NCBI RefSeq assembly: GCF_001927245.1
Contig: NZ_MJUX01000011.1
Location: 1 to 64,000 of the forward strand
Direction of reading: 5' to 3'
DNA: 64,000 nt
DNA from: Acuticoccus yangtzensis
Lineage (GTDB): Bacteria > Pseudomonadota > Alphaproteobacteria > Rhizobiales > Amorphaceae
Part shown: piece by piece, positions 54,614 through 63,161 of the stretch
Numbering within the stretch: the stretch's first letter is position 1
Layout: each line of letters opens with the position of its first letter
Notes under the pieces: generated by a model
Databases searched by the model: none
Seen by the model: only the letters and a program-made list of their open reading frames with translations
What the model was told of the DNA's origin: nothing
Program-made: the position numbers and the translations under genes

Positions 54614-54745
54614 TCAGTCAAGGCGGACGGAGGATGCGGATGTGCGGTCCGCGGTCGTCCACGGGACGACCTCGCTGTGCAGCGTATAGTAGGCACCGAC
54701 GGCAATGGCGGCGATGGTGACGAACGACAGAAGCATGGCACGCAT
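54614..54745 (-). CDS. Small membrane protein at end of formate dehydrogenase operon
   Basis: A 43-residue frame starting 5 bases past the stop of the WD40-cytochrome gene. It begins MRAMLLSFVTIAAIAVGAYY, one membrane helix with a short periplasmic-side tail (TLHSEVVPWTTADRT). Small one-helix proteins often stabilise respiratory complexes. No family recognised, but the gene position is convincing. Confidence 0.6.
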   Translation of the reverse strand: MRAMLLSFVTIAAIAVGAYYTLHSEVVPWTTADRTSASSVRLD

Positions 54746-54750
54746 GTGGC

Positions 54751-56157
54751 TCACTCCGTATGGGTGCGCAGGAATTCGATGAGGTCGGTGCGGTCGCCAT
54801 CACTGACGATCCGCTGCATGGGCATGTTGGACCCCGGCACATAGTGCTCGGGGCCGAGGTCGAAGAGCGCGCTCAGCGTTTCGCCGGTCCAGACGATGTC
54901 GCTGCCCGCCAGCATATCCGAATAGGGGTAGCCAGGCACCGTTCCCGCCCGCCGGCCGAACAGCCCGGCGAAGGTGGGACCCGCCTTGCGGCCGCCGTCG
55001 CCGGTCAAGGTGTGGCAGACGCTGCATTTGCGCTGAAACTGCCGCTCGCCATTGTCCATCATCGCCGGGTCGCGGTGGAAGGTGCGCTCGGCGGTGCCGA
55101 TGGCGGGGGCGGCAAGGCCGGTGCGCGGGATGATCGTGGCGCTGTCGTCGATCCCGCCCGCGATCAGCGTCTCGTTGCCGGCGAAGGCGAGCGCCCAGAT
55201 GGGGCCGCGCTCGGCGACCTTCATGTCCGCCTCGGTCGTCCAGTCGGCGGTGGAGACGGTCATCACGTGCCCCTCCCCGTCGCCGATGGCGAGGTGGGCG
55301 CGGTCCGGCGAGAGGGCGAGAGCGAGGATCGGCCGCCGCCCCGCCGTGAGGTCGGCGATGACAGCGCCGTCGCCGAGCGACACGATGCGGGTGCCGCCGT
55401 CGACAGCGCCATAGGCAGCCCACCCCGCAGCGGGGTCGACGGCGATCTGGTTGATGGCGAAGCCGTGGCGGGCGAGGACGCGTGTCTCGGCCGCGGCGGC
55501 GACGGACCAGACGCGCAAGGTGCCGTCGGCCGAGGCGCTGAGGAGCGTGTCGTCGTCCGCGAAGACGAGCGCGTTGACCGCGCCGCCGTGGCCTTCCAGC
55601 CAACCCGCGCGGGTGCCGTCCGGCCGCCAGAGGCCGATGGCGCCGTCCCACCCCGCCGAAGCGACCAGGGTGGCGGACGGGGACACCGCGACGTCGGCAA
55701 CGGCGCCTTTGTGGCCCTCCAGCCGGTGGAGCGGAGTACCGGCGGTAAGATCCCAGATGATCAACGCGAAGTCGTCACCCGCCGAAACGGCACGGCCCCG
55801 GCCGAGCGGCGTCACCGACTTGACCGCCGCCTTGTGGCCGACGAGCCAGCGCGGCGTACCGGGGACGAGAGGCCCTACGCCGGCGTTTTCAGCGGCGACG
55901 TTACCGAGAGTCCAGAGGCCGACGGAATTGTCGAATGAGGCGCTGAGCGCTACCGGGCCGATGCCGGGCACATCGCCCACGGCGAGGTCCATGACTGGCC
56001 CGCCGTGACCGGTCAACCGGCCGGATTCTGCCGGAGTGACGGCGGCAGGCTGCACCGAGGTCGGCGCCCCGGCGATGACCGGCTGGGACAACGCCGGGGA
56101 GAGAGCGCCGGCCAGCATGGCCGCTGCGCCCAATGCCGCGATAGCGCGGTGTCGCAT
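54751..56157 (-). CDS. Secreted WD40 beta-propeller fused to c-type cytochrome
   Basis: A 468-residue protein from ATG 56157 with Sec signal (MRHRAIAALGAAAMLAGALS, cut after ALS-Q). Residues ~45-355 are six to seven WD40-type repeats, with phrases such as GHKAAVKSVTPLG, LEGHKGAVADVAVSP and LEGHGGAVNALVFADD. Residues ~365-468 are a class I cytochrome c: heme site CSVCH at 378-382, AGPTFAGLFGRRAGTVPGY, and axial Met in PGSNMPM. It lies between the cytochrome b subunit and a small membrane gene in the formate dehydrogenase operon. It may pass electrons from the complex to periplasmic carriers or dock another protein. Propeller-cytochrome fusions exist (cytochrome cd1, methylamine systems), but this pairing is unusual. 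Confidence 0.85.
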   Translation of the reverse strand: MRHRAIAALGAAAMLAGALSPALSQPVIAGAPTSVQPAAVTPAESGRLTGHGGPVMDLAVGDVPGIGPVALSASFDNSVGLWTLGNVAAENAGVGPLVPGTPRWLVGHKAAVKSVTPLGRGRAVSAGDDFALIIWDLTAGTPLHRLEGHKGAVADVAVSPSATLVASAGWDGAIGLWRPDGTRAGWLEGHGGAVNALVFADDDTLLSASADGTLRVWSVAAAAETRVLARHGFAINQIAVDPAAGWAAYGAVDGGTRIVSLGDGAVIADLTAGRRPILALALSPDRAHLAIGDGEGHVMTVSTADWTTEADMKVAERGPIWALAFAGNETLIAGGIDDSATIIPRTGLAAPAIGTAERTFHRDPAMMDNGERQFQRKCSVCHTLTGDGGRKAGPTFAGLFGRRAGTVPGYPYSDMLAGSDIVWTGETLSALFDLGPEHYVPGSNMPMQRIVSDGDRTDLIEFLRTHTE

Positions 56158-56204
56158 CGTGAACGCCTTGTGAGCGCGGCCGCTCAATCCGCCGGGGCGA
56201 TGGC

Positions 56205-57476
56205 TCACTCCGCCGGGGCGACGGCGCCGCCGCCAGCCCCGCCGCGCTTGGCCGCCTTTGCGGCAGCCTTCTTCTCGCGCCGGGCCACCCACAGGTCGTG
56301 GTGCTCCTTGGCCCAATTGTAATCGACCTTGCCGTCGCCCATCGCGTCGAAAGCGCCTTCCATGCCGATGGAGCCGATGTAGATGTGCGCCAGGATCATC
56401 GCCATCATCAGGAACGCTACGATGAGGTGCCAGATTTGCGCAAACTGCATCTCCTCCTGCGGGGCGAGCTCCACCGGCAGAGAGAACCCGAAGAGGCCCG
56501 GAAGGCCGGTCGATTCGATGATGGAGAACGTCTTCGCGAACAGCGGCAGCTCGAACGGGAAGAGCAGCGACAGGCCGGAGAGCGAGACCGAGAAGCCGAG
56601 CAGGATGGTGCCCCAGAAGATCACCTTCTGCCCCGCGTTGAACTTCTCCGAATGGGGATGGCCCTTGCCGACGATGCCGCCGCCCATCTTGAACCACTGC
56701 CAGTCCCGCGGGCTGGGGATGTTGTGCCAGACCCAGAAGAAGAACACCAAGACGAGCGCCACCATGAAGGCCCACGACACGTTGTCGTGCACCCATTTGG
56801 TTGCGACCGCACCGGCCGAGTAGGCATCGTGCCCCATGACGTCGATGAGATAATTGCGGCCGAAGAGCAGGAAGAGGCCCGTCAGCGCCAAGAGAACGAA
56901 TGACCCGGCGAGCAGCCAGTGGGCGAACCGCTCGATGAAGGTGAACCGCAGGATGGTGCGGCCCGACTTGCCGGCGGCGATGCGGATGCGGCCGCGGATG
57001 AGGAAGAAAACCGCCAGAAGAGCGATTACGCCGAGGAGGAAGTAGCCGCCATAGGTGCGGATCGGACCCTCGCGCCAGTTCAGCCAGTCCATGCCGCCGG
57101 TCTGGATCAGAACGCGGCTGACGGGATTGGGCGCGCTGGTCTTCACGTCCTCGGTGCCGAGGCGGATGGCGCGGTAGGTCTCGCGATTGTTGACACCGTC
57201 CGCGATCTGGCCGGCGATCACACCGGCAGAGTTTCCGTCGACCGTGGGGGTCGCCGTCGTGGAGGTGGAGACGTTGGGGTCCGTCGCTTCGCCACGCTGG
57301 CGGGCGAGGATCTTTTGCAGCGCCGCATCGGCCGGGGCGCTGGAGGTTCCGAGGCCGCCTGCACCCGGGCTGAGGCTGGCGCCGGATTCCAGACCCGGCT
57401 GGGCGGCATCCTGGGCGACCGCCGGGTGAACGGCAACGAGCGCAATCAGTGCCAGAACGGCTGCGAGCCAGCGCAT
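56205..57476 (-). CDS. fdhC: Formate dehydrogenase cytochrome b556 subunit
   Basis: A 423-residue subunit, longer than FdnI/FdoI (~210). A Sec signal (cut after AVA) precedes a ~120-residue periplasmic N-terminal domain rich in Ser/Thr/Gly. Then comes a first helix (YFLLGVIALLAVFFLIRG) and the four-helix diheme cytochrome b (RFTFIERFAHWLLAGSFVLL; VFFFWVWHNIPS; MQFAQIWHLIVAFLMMAMIL; AHIYIGSIGMEGAFDA), which holds the heme His. The tail is Lys/Ala-rich. It anchors the enzyme and reduces quinone. Spacing of 134 bases from fdhB includes a good ribosome site. Confidence 0.92.
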   Translation of the reverse strand: MRWLAAVLALIALVAVHPAVAQDAAQPGLESGASLSPGAGGLGTSSAPADAALQKILARQRGEATDPNVSTSTTATPTVDGNSAGVIAGQIADGVNNRETYRAIRLGTEDVKTSAPNPVSRVLIQTGGMDWLNWREGPIRTYGGYFLLGVIALLAVFFLIRGRIRIAAGKSGRTILRFTFIERFAHWLLAGSFVLLALTGLFLLFGRNYLIDVMGHDAYSAGAVATKWVHDNVSWAFMVALVLVFFFWVWHNIPSPRDWQWFKMGGGIVGKGHPHSEKFNAGQKVIFWGTILLGFSVSLSGLSLLFPFELPLFAKTFSIIESTGLPGLFGFSLPVELAPQEEMQFAQIWHLIVAFLMMAMILAHIYIGSIGMEGAFDAMGDGKVDYNWAKEHHDLWVARREKKAAAKAAKRGGAGGGAVAPAE

Positions 57477-57610
57477 GGGCGTTTCCCTCGTCCTAAAATT
57501 TATCCGTCACCGCGCTCCTCCAGCAGGGGGGCGCGGCGTCGTCGATGGGGCGGGAATGTCCCCGCCCGCACCATTGATCGGCGGACGGATCACCGTCCGC
57601 CGAACCGCCG

Positions 57611-58207
57611 TCAGTTCGCCTGCGTGTCGCCGTAGGCGGTGCCCCAGCCCCAGGCGCCGGAGCCGAAGCCGCGGGCCACCACGCGCTCGCGGTAGATGTC
57701 GGCGACATCGTCACCGTCGCCGGCCAGCAGCGCCTTGGTGGAGCACATCTCCGCGCACAGCGGCAGCTTGCCCTCGGCGATGCGGTTGCGGCCATATTTC
57801 GCGAACTCGGCGACGGAGTTGTTCTCCTCCGGCCCGCCCGAGCAGAAGGTGCACTTGTCCATCTTTCCGCGGGAGCCGAAGTTGCCGGCCTGCGGATACT
57901 GCGGCGCGCCGAACGGGCAGGCATAGAAGCAGTAGCCGCAGCCGATGCACAGGTCCTTGGAGTGCAGCACGATGCCATCGGCGGTCTGGTAGAAGCAGTC
58001 CGTCGGGCAGACCGCCATGCAGGGCGCGTCCGAGCAGTGCATGCAGGCGACCGAGATCGACCGCTCGCCCGCCACGCCGTCGTTGATCGTCACGACGCGG
58101 CGGCGGTTGATGCCCCACGGCACCTCGTGCTCGTTCTTACAGGCGGTGACGCAGGCGTTGCACTCGATGCAGCGTTCGGAGTCACACAGGAATTTAGCGC
58201 GTGCCAT
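57611..58207 (-). CDS. fdhB: Formate dehydrogenase iron-sulfur subunit
   Basis: A 198-residue ferredoxin-like subunit with four Cys-rich cluster motifs: CIECNACVTACKNEHEVPWG, CMHCSDAPCMAVCP, CIGCGYCFYACPFGAPQYP and CTFCSGG...CAEMCSTKA. These bind four [4Fe-4S] clusters and carry electrons from FdhA to FdhC. No membrane anchor at the C-terminus, unlike FdnH. Start ATG 13 bases after the fdhA stop with GGGGAAACC upstream. Confidence 0.95.
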   Translation of the reverse strand: MARAKFLCDSERCIECNACVTACKNEHEVPWGINRRRVVTINDGVAGERSISVACMHCSDAPCMAVCPTDCFYQTADGIVLHSKDLCIGCGYCFYACPFGAPQYPQAGNFGSRGKMDKCTFCSGGPEENNSVAEFAKYGRNRIAEGKLPLCAEMCSTKALLAGDGDDVADIYRERVVARGFGSGAWGWGTAYGDTQAN

Positions 58208-58219
58208 CTCGGTTTCCCC

Positions 58220-61210
58220 TTACGCCGCCCAGATCTTGCAGAGCGTTGCTTTGGTTTCTTGCATCATCGTGACGCTGTCGTAGCCGTAGGTCTGTGCCGT
58301 GTTGGTGGATTCACCCAGCACATAGGGGTCGGCCCCCGCAGGATACTTCGAGCGCAGGTCCTCGCCCTGGTAGTAGCCGCCGAAGTGGAAGGGCATGAAG
58401 GCAACGCCCTCGCCCACCCGCTCGGTGACCATCGCCTTGACGCGGATCTTGCCGCCTTCCGGCCCTTCGACCCAGACCATCCCGCCGTCGCGCACGCCGG
58501 CATTGTTCGCCTCGCGCGGGTTCAGCTCGATGAACATCTCCTGCTGCAGCTCGGCCAGCCACGGGTTGGAGCGGGTCTCGTCGCCGCCGCCCTCGTATTC
58601 GACCAGGCGGCCGGAGGTGAGGATGATCGGATAGTCGGACGAGAAGTCCTTCTCCTGGATCGAGGCGTAGAGCGTCGGAACGCGCCAGAACTTCTTGTCG
58701 GCGTAGGTCGGATAATCGGCAACGAGGTCGCGGCGGGAGGAGTAGAGCGGCTCGCGGTGCAGCGGAACCGGGTCCGGGAAGGTCCACACCACGGCGCGCG
58801 CCTTGGCGTTGCCGTAGGGGGCGCAGCCGTGGGCGATCGCCACGCGCTGAATGCCGCCCGAGAGGTCGGTCTTCCAATTCACGCCGCCGACCTTCTCGTT
58901 GTAGTCGGACGGGCGGTCGCCCTGGAATTCCACCTCGCCCACCTCGTGGACGTTGGTTTCCGGCCGCGCCTCGGCATAGCCGGACACGTACTCGATCATG
59001 CCGCGCTCGTAGGCGTTGAGGTCCTTGTCCCAGCCGAGCTCGATGAGCATCGCCATAGTGAACTCGGGATAGCCGTCCGTCAGCTCGGAATCCTTGGTGT
59101 AGGACCCCTCGGCGAGGAGGTTCTCGCCGTTGCGCTCCACGCCGTAGCGCGCACGGAAGGGCAGACCGCCCTCGGCCACGCTGAGCGAGGTGTCGTAGAG
59201 GTTGGCCGAACCCGGATGCTTCATCTCGGGCGTTCCCCAGCACGGCCAGGGCATGCCGTAAAAGTCACCATCGCACGGGCCGCCGACTGCGCGCAGCGTG
59301 GTGCGGTCGAAGGTCTGCTGGTTCTCCATGTGGAGCTTCATGCGCTCGGGCGACTGGCCGGTATAGCCGATCGTCCACATGCCGCGGTTGAACTCGCGGG
59401 TGAGGTCTTCAATCAGAGGCTCGTCGCCGTTCACCTCGATGTTGCGGAACATGCGGTCGGAGAAGCCGAACTTGTCCGCGAAGAGCTTCATGATCGTGTG
59501 GTCGGGAAGGCTCTCGAACAGCGGCTCCACCACCTTCTCGCGCCACTGGAGCGAGCGGTTGGACGCGGTCACCGAGCCGTAGGTCTCGAACTGCGTCGCG
59601 GCCGGGAGCAGATAGACCCCGTCGGTGCGGTCGTGCAGGATCGCCGACACGGTCGGATAGGGGTCGATGACGACGAGAAGGTCGAGCTTCTCCATCGCCT
59701 CTTTGATGTCCGGCATGCGGGTCTGCGAGTTGGAGGCGTGCCCCCAGAAGACCATGGCGCGGGTATTGTCCGGCTGGTCGATGTTCTCTTTGGCTTCCAG
59801 GACGCCATCGAACCAGCGGCTGACGGTGATGCCGGTTTCGTTGATCATCATGCGATCGGCACCGTCCTTGCCGGCGCCGGGCATGACCGCGAAGCGGCTG
59901 CGCAGCCAATCGAGGTCTTCTTCCCAAACGCGCGCCCAGTGGGCCCAGGATCCGTCGGTCAGGCCGTAGTAGCCGGGCAGCGTGTCGGCGAGGACGCCGA
60001 GATCGGTCGCGCCCTGCACGTTGTCGTGGCCGCGGAAGATGTTAGTGCCGCCGCCGGTCACGCCCATGTTGCCAAGCGCGAGCTGGAGGACGCAGTAGGC
60101 GCGGGTGTTGTTGTTGCCGTTGGTGTGCTGCGTGCCGCCCATGCACCAGATGAGCGTGCCGGGCTTGTGGGTCGCCAGCGTCTCGGCGACGCGCTTCAGC
60201 TGCGTGCCGGGCACCCCGGTGACCCGCTCGGTCTCTTCGGGCGTCCACTTGGCGACTTCGTCACGGATCTGGTCCATGCCCCAGACGCGCTGGCGGATGA
60301 ACTCCTTGTCTTCCCACTCGTTGTCGAAGATGTGCCACAGGATGCCCCAGACGAGGGCGACATCCGACCCCGGACGGAAGCGCACATATTCGTCGGCATG
60401 GGCGGCGGTGCGGGTGAAGCGCGGGTCGCAGACGATGAGCGGTGCGCCGTTCTCCTTGCCCTTCAGGACGTGCATCATCGACACGGGGTGCGCCTCGGCA
60501 GGGTTACCGCCGATGATGAAGATCGCCTTCGACTTGTGAATGTCGTTGTAGGAGTTCGTCATCGCGCCATAGCCCCACGTATTCGCGACGCCCGCGACGG
60601 TGGTGGAGTGGCAGATGCGCGCCTGATGATCGATGTTGTTCGTGCCCCAATAGGCGGCGAACTTGCGCATCAGGTAGGCTTGCTCGTTGGAATGCTTGGC
60701 CGAGCCGAGCCAGTAGACCGAGTCCGGCCCCGACTCTTCACGGATCTTCAGCATCTGGTCGCCGATCTCGTTGATCGCGTCGCCCCAGGAGATCCGCTGC
60801 CAGGTGCCGCCGACCATCTTCATCGGGTACTTCAGGCGGCGTTCGCCGTGGGCGTGCTCGCGGACCGAGGCGCCCTTGGCGCAGTGGGAGCCGAGGTTGA
60901 ACGGCGAATCCCAACCCGGCTCCTGGCCGGTCCACACGCCTTCCTGCACCTCGGCGATGACCGTGCAGCCGACCGAGCAGTGGGTGCAGACGGACTTCTT
61001 GATGGTGGTCGGTGCGGCGGGGTCGATGATCGTTTCGGCGGCCTTCGCCGTCCGCCCCGGCTTCAACGCACTGAAAGCGGCGAGCCCACCGACGGCGAGC
61101 CCGGACCCGCGCAAGAAGGTGCGGCGGTCGACCGTGTGACGTGCAGCGGCCGAAAAGATCGCACCGCCGCGGGGGGCGCGCGGCGCCCCGTTGGATGTCT
61201 TCCTCAGCAT
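58220..61210 (-). CDS. fdhA: Formate dehydrogenase catalytic subunit (tungsten or molybdenum)
   Basis: A 996-residue bis-MGD oxidoreductase. A Tat signal is at 27-50 (TVDRRTFLRGSGLAVGGLAA). The first [4Fe-4S] cluster is held by Cys75, 78, 82 and 110 (KSVCTHCSVGCTVIAE...GSHCAKG). The metal ligand is Cys200 in DHQARICHSTTVAGVANTWG, so this is the Cys form rather than a selenocysteine form (TGC codon). The lower half holds the MGD-binding C-terminal domain (LTSGRLVEYEGGGDETRSNP). It oxidises formate to carbon dioxide at the periplasmic face. Adjacent tup genes suggest tungsten, but metal choice is inference. Confidence 0.95.
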   Translation of the reverse strand: MLRKTSNGAPRAPRGGAIFSAAARHTVDRRTFLRGSGLAVGGLAAFSALKPGRTAKAAETIIDPAAPTTIKKSVCTHCSVGCTVIAEVQEGVWTGQEPGWDSPFNLGSHCAKGASVREHAHGERRLKYPMKMVGGTWQRISWGDAINEIGDQMLKIREESGPDSVYWLGSAKHSNEQAYLMRKFAAYWGTNNIDHQARICHSTTVAGVANTWGYGAMTNSYNDIHKSKAIFIIGGNPAEAHPVSMMHVLKGKENGAPLIVCDPRFTRTAAHADEYVRFRPGSDVALVWGILWHIFDNEWEDKEFIRQRVWGMDQIRDEVAKWTPEETERVTGVPGTQLKRVAETLATHKPGTLIWCMGGTQHTNGNNNTRAYCVLQLALGNMGVTGGGTNIFRGHDNVQGATDLGVLADTLPGYYGLTDGSWAHWARVWEEDLDWLRSRFAVMPGAGKDGADRMMINETGITVSRWFDGVLEAKENIDQPDNTRAMVFWGHASNSQTRMPDIKEAMEKLDLLVVIDPYPTVSAILHDRTDGVYLLPAATQFETYGSVTASNRSLQWREKVVEPLFESLPDHTIMKLFADKFGFSDRMFRNIEVNGDEPLIEDLTREFNRGMWTIGYTGQSPERMKLHMENQQTFDRTTLRAVGGPCDGDFYGMPWPCWGTPEMKHPGSANLYDTSLSVAEGGLPFRARYGVERNGENLLAEGSYTKDSELTDGYPEFTMAMLIELGWDKDLNAYERGMIEYVSGYAEARPETNVHEVGEVEFQGDRPSDYNEKVGGVNWKTDLSGGIQRVAIAHGCAPYGNAKARAVVWTFPDPVPLHREPLYSSRRDLVADYPTYADKKFWRVPTLYASIQEKDFSSDYPIILTSGRLVEYEGGGDETRSNPWLAELQQEMFIELNPREANNAGVRDGGMVWVEGPEGGKIRVKAMVTERVGEGVAFMPFHFGGYYQGEDLRSKYPAGADPYVLGESTNTAQTYGYDSVTMMQETKATLCKIWAA

Positions 61211-61300
61211 CTCAATCCCCCTCGCGCCGCTGGCGCCCGCTTCTTTCTGCCAGACCTGTCATGCGGCGTCCGGCGGGCCGCTCAATTGATGGACGGCCGG

Positions 61301-61510
61301 TCAGAACCGGGCCGAATCCAGGTATTTCTTGACGTGGTCGGTCTTGCGCAGACCGGTCGTCTCAGGCGCCTCGGCCGCCTCGGCGGGGGCAACGGCACCG
61401 ACCGCGGTCGCGGCCGCCGCCATCGGCGCGCCGAGCCCGACGAGCTTCAGAGCGTCGCGCCGGGTAGCACCGCTGCCGGCCGCGCGGGCCTTGTTCGTGA
61501 CGGTGGTCAT
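61301..61510 (-). CDS. Formate dehydrogenase operon Tat-signal small protein
   Basis: A 69-residue protein whose ATG overlaps the TorD-family stop. It has ATRRDALKLVGLGAPMAAAA, a twin-Arg signal, then a short mature tail ending VKKYLDSARF. Proteins of this form are routinely found just before fdhA in proteobacterial formate dehydrogenase operons; their role is unclear, perhaps a partner or maturation subunit. 90 bases separate it from fdhA. Confidence 0.85.
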   Translation of the reverse strand: MTTVTNKARAAGSGATRRDALKLVGLGAPMAAAATAVGAVAPAEAAEAPETTGLRKTDHVKKYLDSARF

Positions 61511-62187
61511 TGCGTGGTCCTCCCCGCTGTCATTGTTCCGGACGAAGCCGACGCCATGCGGAAGGCTTCGATTTCGATGTCCATGAAGGCGCGCCCCAGC
61601 GTCCCGATGGGAGCGTAGAGGCGCGAGCCCGCGGCCCCCTCGAGGTCGGCGAAGAAGTGGCCGGCCCAGGTGGCGATGTGGGTGTTGAAGAAGGCGTCCT
61701 GGTCGGCGACCGACAGGGCGGACGCATAATCGCCGCGGATCAACCCGGCCATCATCTCGCACAGGCTCGCGATGTGGTCCTCGGGGTCCTTGGTCTCCGC
61801 CGCGCGGGCGATGCCGAGCTGGCGCATGTGGCCACGCAGCACGGCGAGCGGCTTCTCGTTCAGGAATCCGGTCAGATAATAGCTGGCGAACGGGACCAAT
61901 TCACCGCGCCCGAGGCCAATGAAGAGGGCATCATATTCGCGGGAAGCCTCGCCCGGCGTGGTCTCCGCCGCGACCCGCGCAAGGGCGGTCACCGCCTTGC
62001 CGATCGCCGAATCGTCACCGCTCAAGCCTTTCAGACCGGCGAGGGTATCGCGATCCGGCGCGCGGGACAGGAGAGTCGCGAGAAGGGTGTAAACATCGGC
62101 CCGCACGAGATCCTCAGCGGGGACGGCGGTGCGTCCCTGCGGCTGCGCCTGTCGGCGCGCAATGTCGGAAACGTGCTCCTCAACCAT
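61507..62187 (-). CDS. TorD/DmsD-family molybdo/tungstoenzyme chaperone
   Basis: A 226-residue all-helical cytosolic chaperone. Core features are DLVRADVYTLLATLLSRAPD, then EYDALFIGLGRGELVPFASY and HIASLCEMMAGLIRGDYASA with FFNTHIATWAGHFFADLEGA. Such proteins bind the Tat signal of the apo-catalytic subunit until the cofactor is inserted. It heads the fdh block and overlaps the next gene by ATGA. Two ribosome-site choices near the start are weak. Confidence 0.88.
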   Translation of the reverse strand: MVEEHVSDIARRQAQPQGRTAVPAEDLVRADVYTLLATLLSRAPDRDTLAGLKGLSGDDSAIGKAVTALARVAAETTPGEASREYDALFIGLGRGELVPFASYYLTGFLNEKPLAVLRGHMRQLGIARAAETKDPEDHIASLCEMMAGLIRGDYASALSVADQDAFFNTHIATWAGHFFADLEGAAGSRLYAPIGTLGRAFMDIEIEAFRMASASSGTMTAGRTTQ

Positions 62188-62215
62188 TTTTGAGAATTCT
62201 TTTACTTAGGCACCT

Positions 62216-62230
62216 GACTTGGAATAAGTC
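62216..62230. promoter_or_regulatory. Dyad in the promoter region of the formate dehydrogenase operon
   Basis: GACTT (62216-62220) and AAGTC (62226-62230) are exact inverse copies around 5 bases, nested in a looser ACTTAGG/CCTAGT dyad. The site is 29-43 bases before the TorD-family start, in the only AT-rich gap of the region, so it may be the target of the HTH regulator or another activator. Confidence 0.4.
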
Positions 62231-62315
62231 CTAGTCGCGATCCAAGGCCGTGGCAAGATCGTGGCACGGGGCCGCCGCCCTGCCCCACAGAGGAGACCGC
62301 GCGGCAGAGTGCGGA

Positions 62316-63161
62316 TCAGCCACCCGTGGAAAATCGCATCCGCCGGGGCCGCGCGACGGGACCGGCGGGCGCCTCGTCGCTCTCCGCCACGGGGTCGGCG
62401 GACGATGATACCGCGCTCTTCAGTGAAAAATCGGCCTCTTTTTCAGTGCGTTGACTTCCAATTTGGTCGATCAAGCCGGGTTTAGGGAGCGATGGAGCAA
62501 CGGGCGCATCCGGCCCGGTAGCAAGCGCCGCGGCAGCGTGGTCCGGCTGGCCGGCCGGGCGGCATTCCATCCGACCATCGTCGCATTCCTGCGACACCGC
62601 GCCACTCTGCGGGCCCGCGGCCGTGACGGTGTCCGACGCCCCCGCCGCGCCTTGCATTGCGGCCGTCTCCTCGCTGGGCCGCGCGTCCGGCTCGCCGCCT
62701 GCACCATGTTGCGCGTCGCCCTCCGCCTCCCCCGTCAGCTTGCGGAATCCGCGGCCGATCGCATAGGCGGTCTTCACCGCGGCCCCCTCCACGGCGGCGA
62801 CGCTATAGTCGTCATCGTAGTCGTTCAGCCCGTCCAGGTTGGCGAAGACGGGGTTGCTGCGCCAGAGCGCGCGCATGGCCCGGCGGCGCAGGAATTTGGG
62901 CACCGCAGGATCCATGAAGCGCTTCAGGTCGCCGCCGGGGCCGACGGTGTCGGGATCCGGCAGATCGAGCCGCTCCAGCAGCTCCGTCTCGGTCTCCTCA
63001 CCCTCCGCGGTCTCAGCCTCCCCCCTCTCGATCGCCGAGGGCGCGGCCTCAATCTCGACCGGCGCGCCTGCAACCGGCGTCTGGGCTGTGGCAGGCCCGG
63101 GCGCCGTGTCCGCCTCCAGGCCGCGCTTGCGCCGCGACCAGCGTTCCAGAACGCTGCTCAT
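62316..63161 (-). CDS. DUF3306 domain-containing protein
   Basis: A 281-residue protein. The conserved part is residues 1-~135: VLERWSRRKRGLEA, then LERLDLPDPDTVGPGGDLKR and PKFLRRRAMRALWRSNPVFA with NLDGLNDYDDDY. The rest is low-complexity Ala/Gly/Pro/Glu. DUF3306 genes regularly occur with DUF3305 and formate dehydrogenase genes, so a maturation or assembly role is likely. It overlaps the DUF3305 stop. Biochemical function unknown. Confidence 0.85.
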   Translation of the reverse strand: MSSVLERWSRRKRGLEADTAPGPATAQTPVAGAPVEIEAAPSAIERGEAETAEGEETETELLERLDLPDPDTVGPGGDLKRFMDPAVPKFLRRRAMRALWRSNPVFANLDGLNDYDDDYSVAAVEGAAVKTAYAIGRGFRKLTGEAEGDAQHGAGGEPDARPSEETAAMQGAAGASDTVTAAGPQSGAVSQECDDGRMECRPAGQPDHAAAALATGPDAPVAPSLPKPGLIDQIGSQRTEKEADFSLKSAVSSSADPVAESDEAPAGPVARPRRMRFSTGG

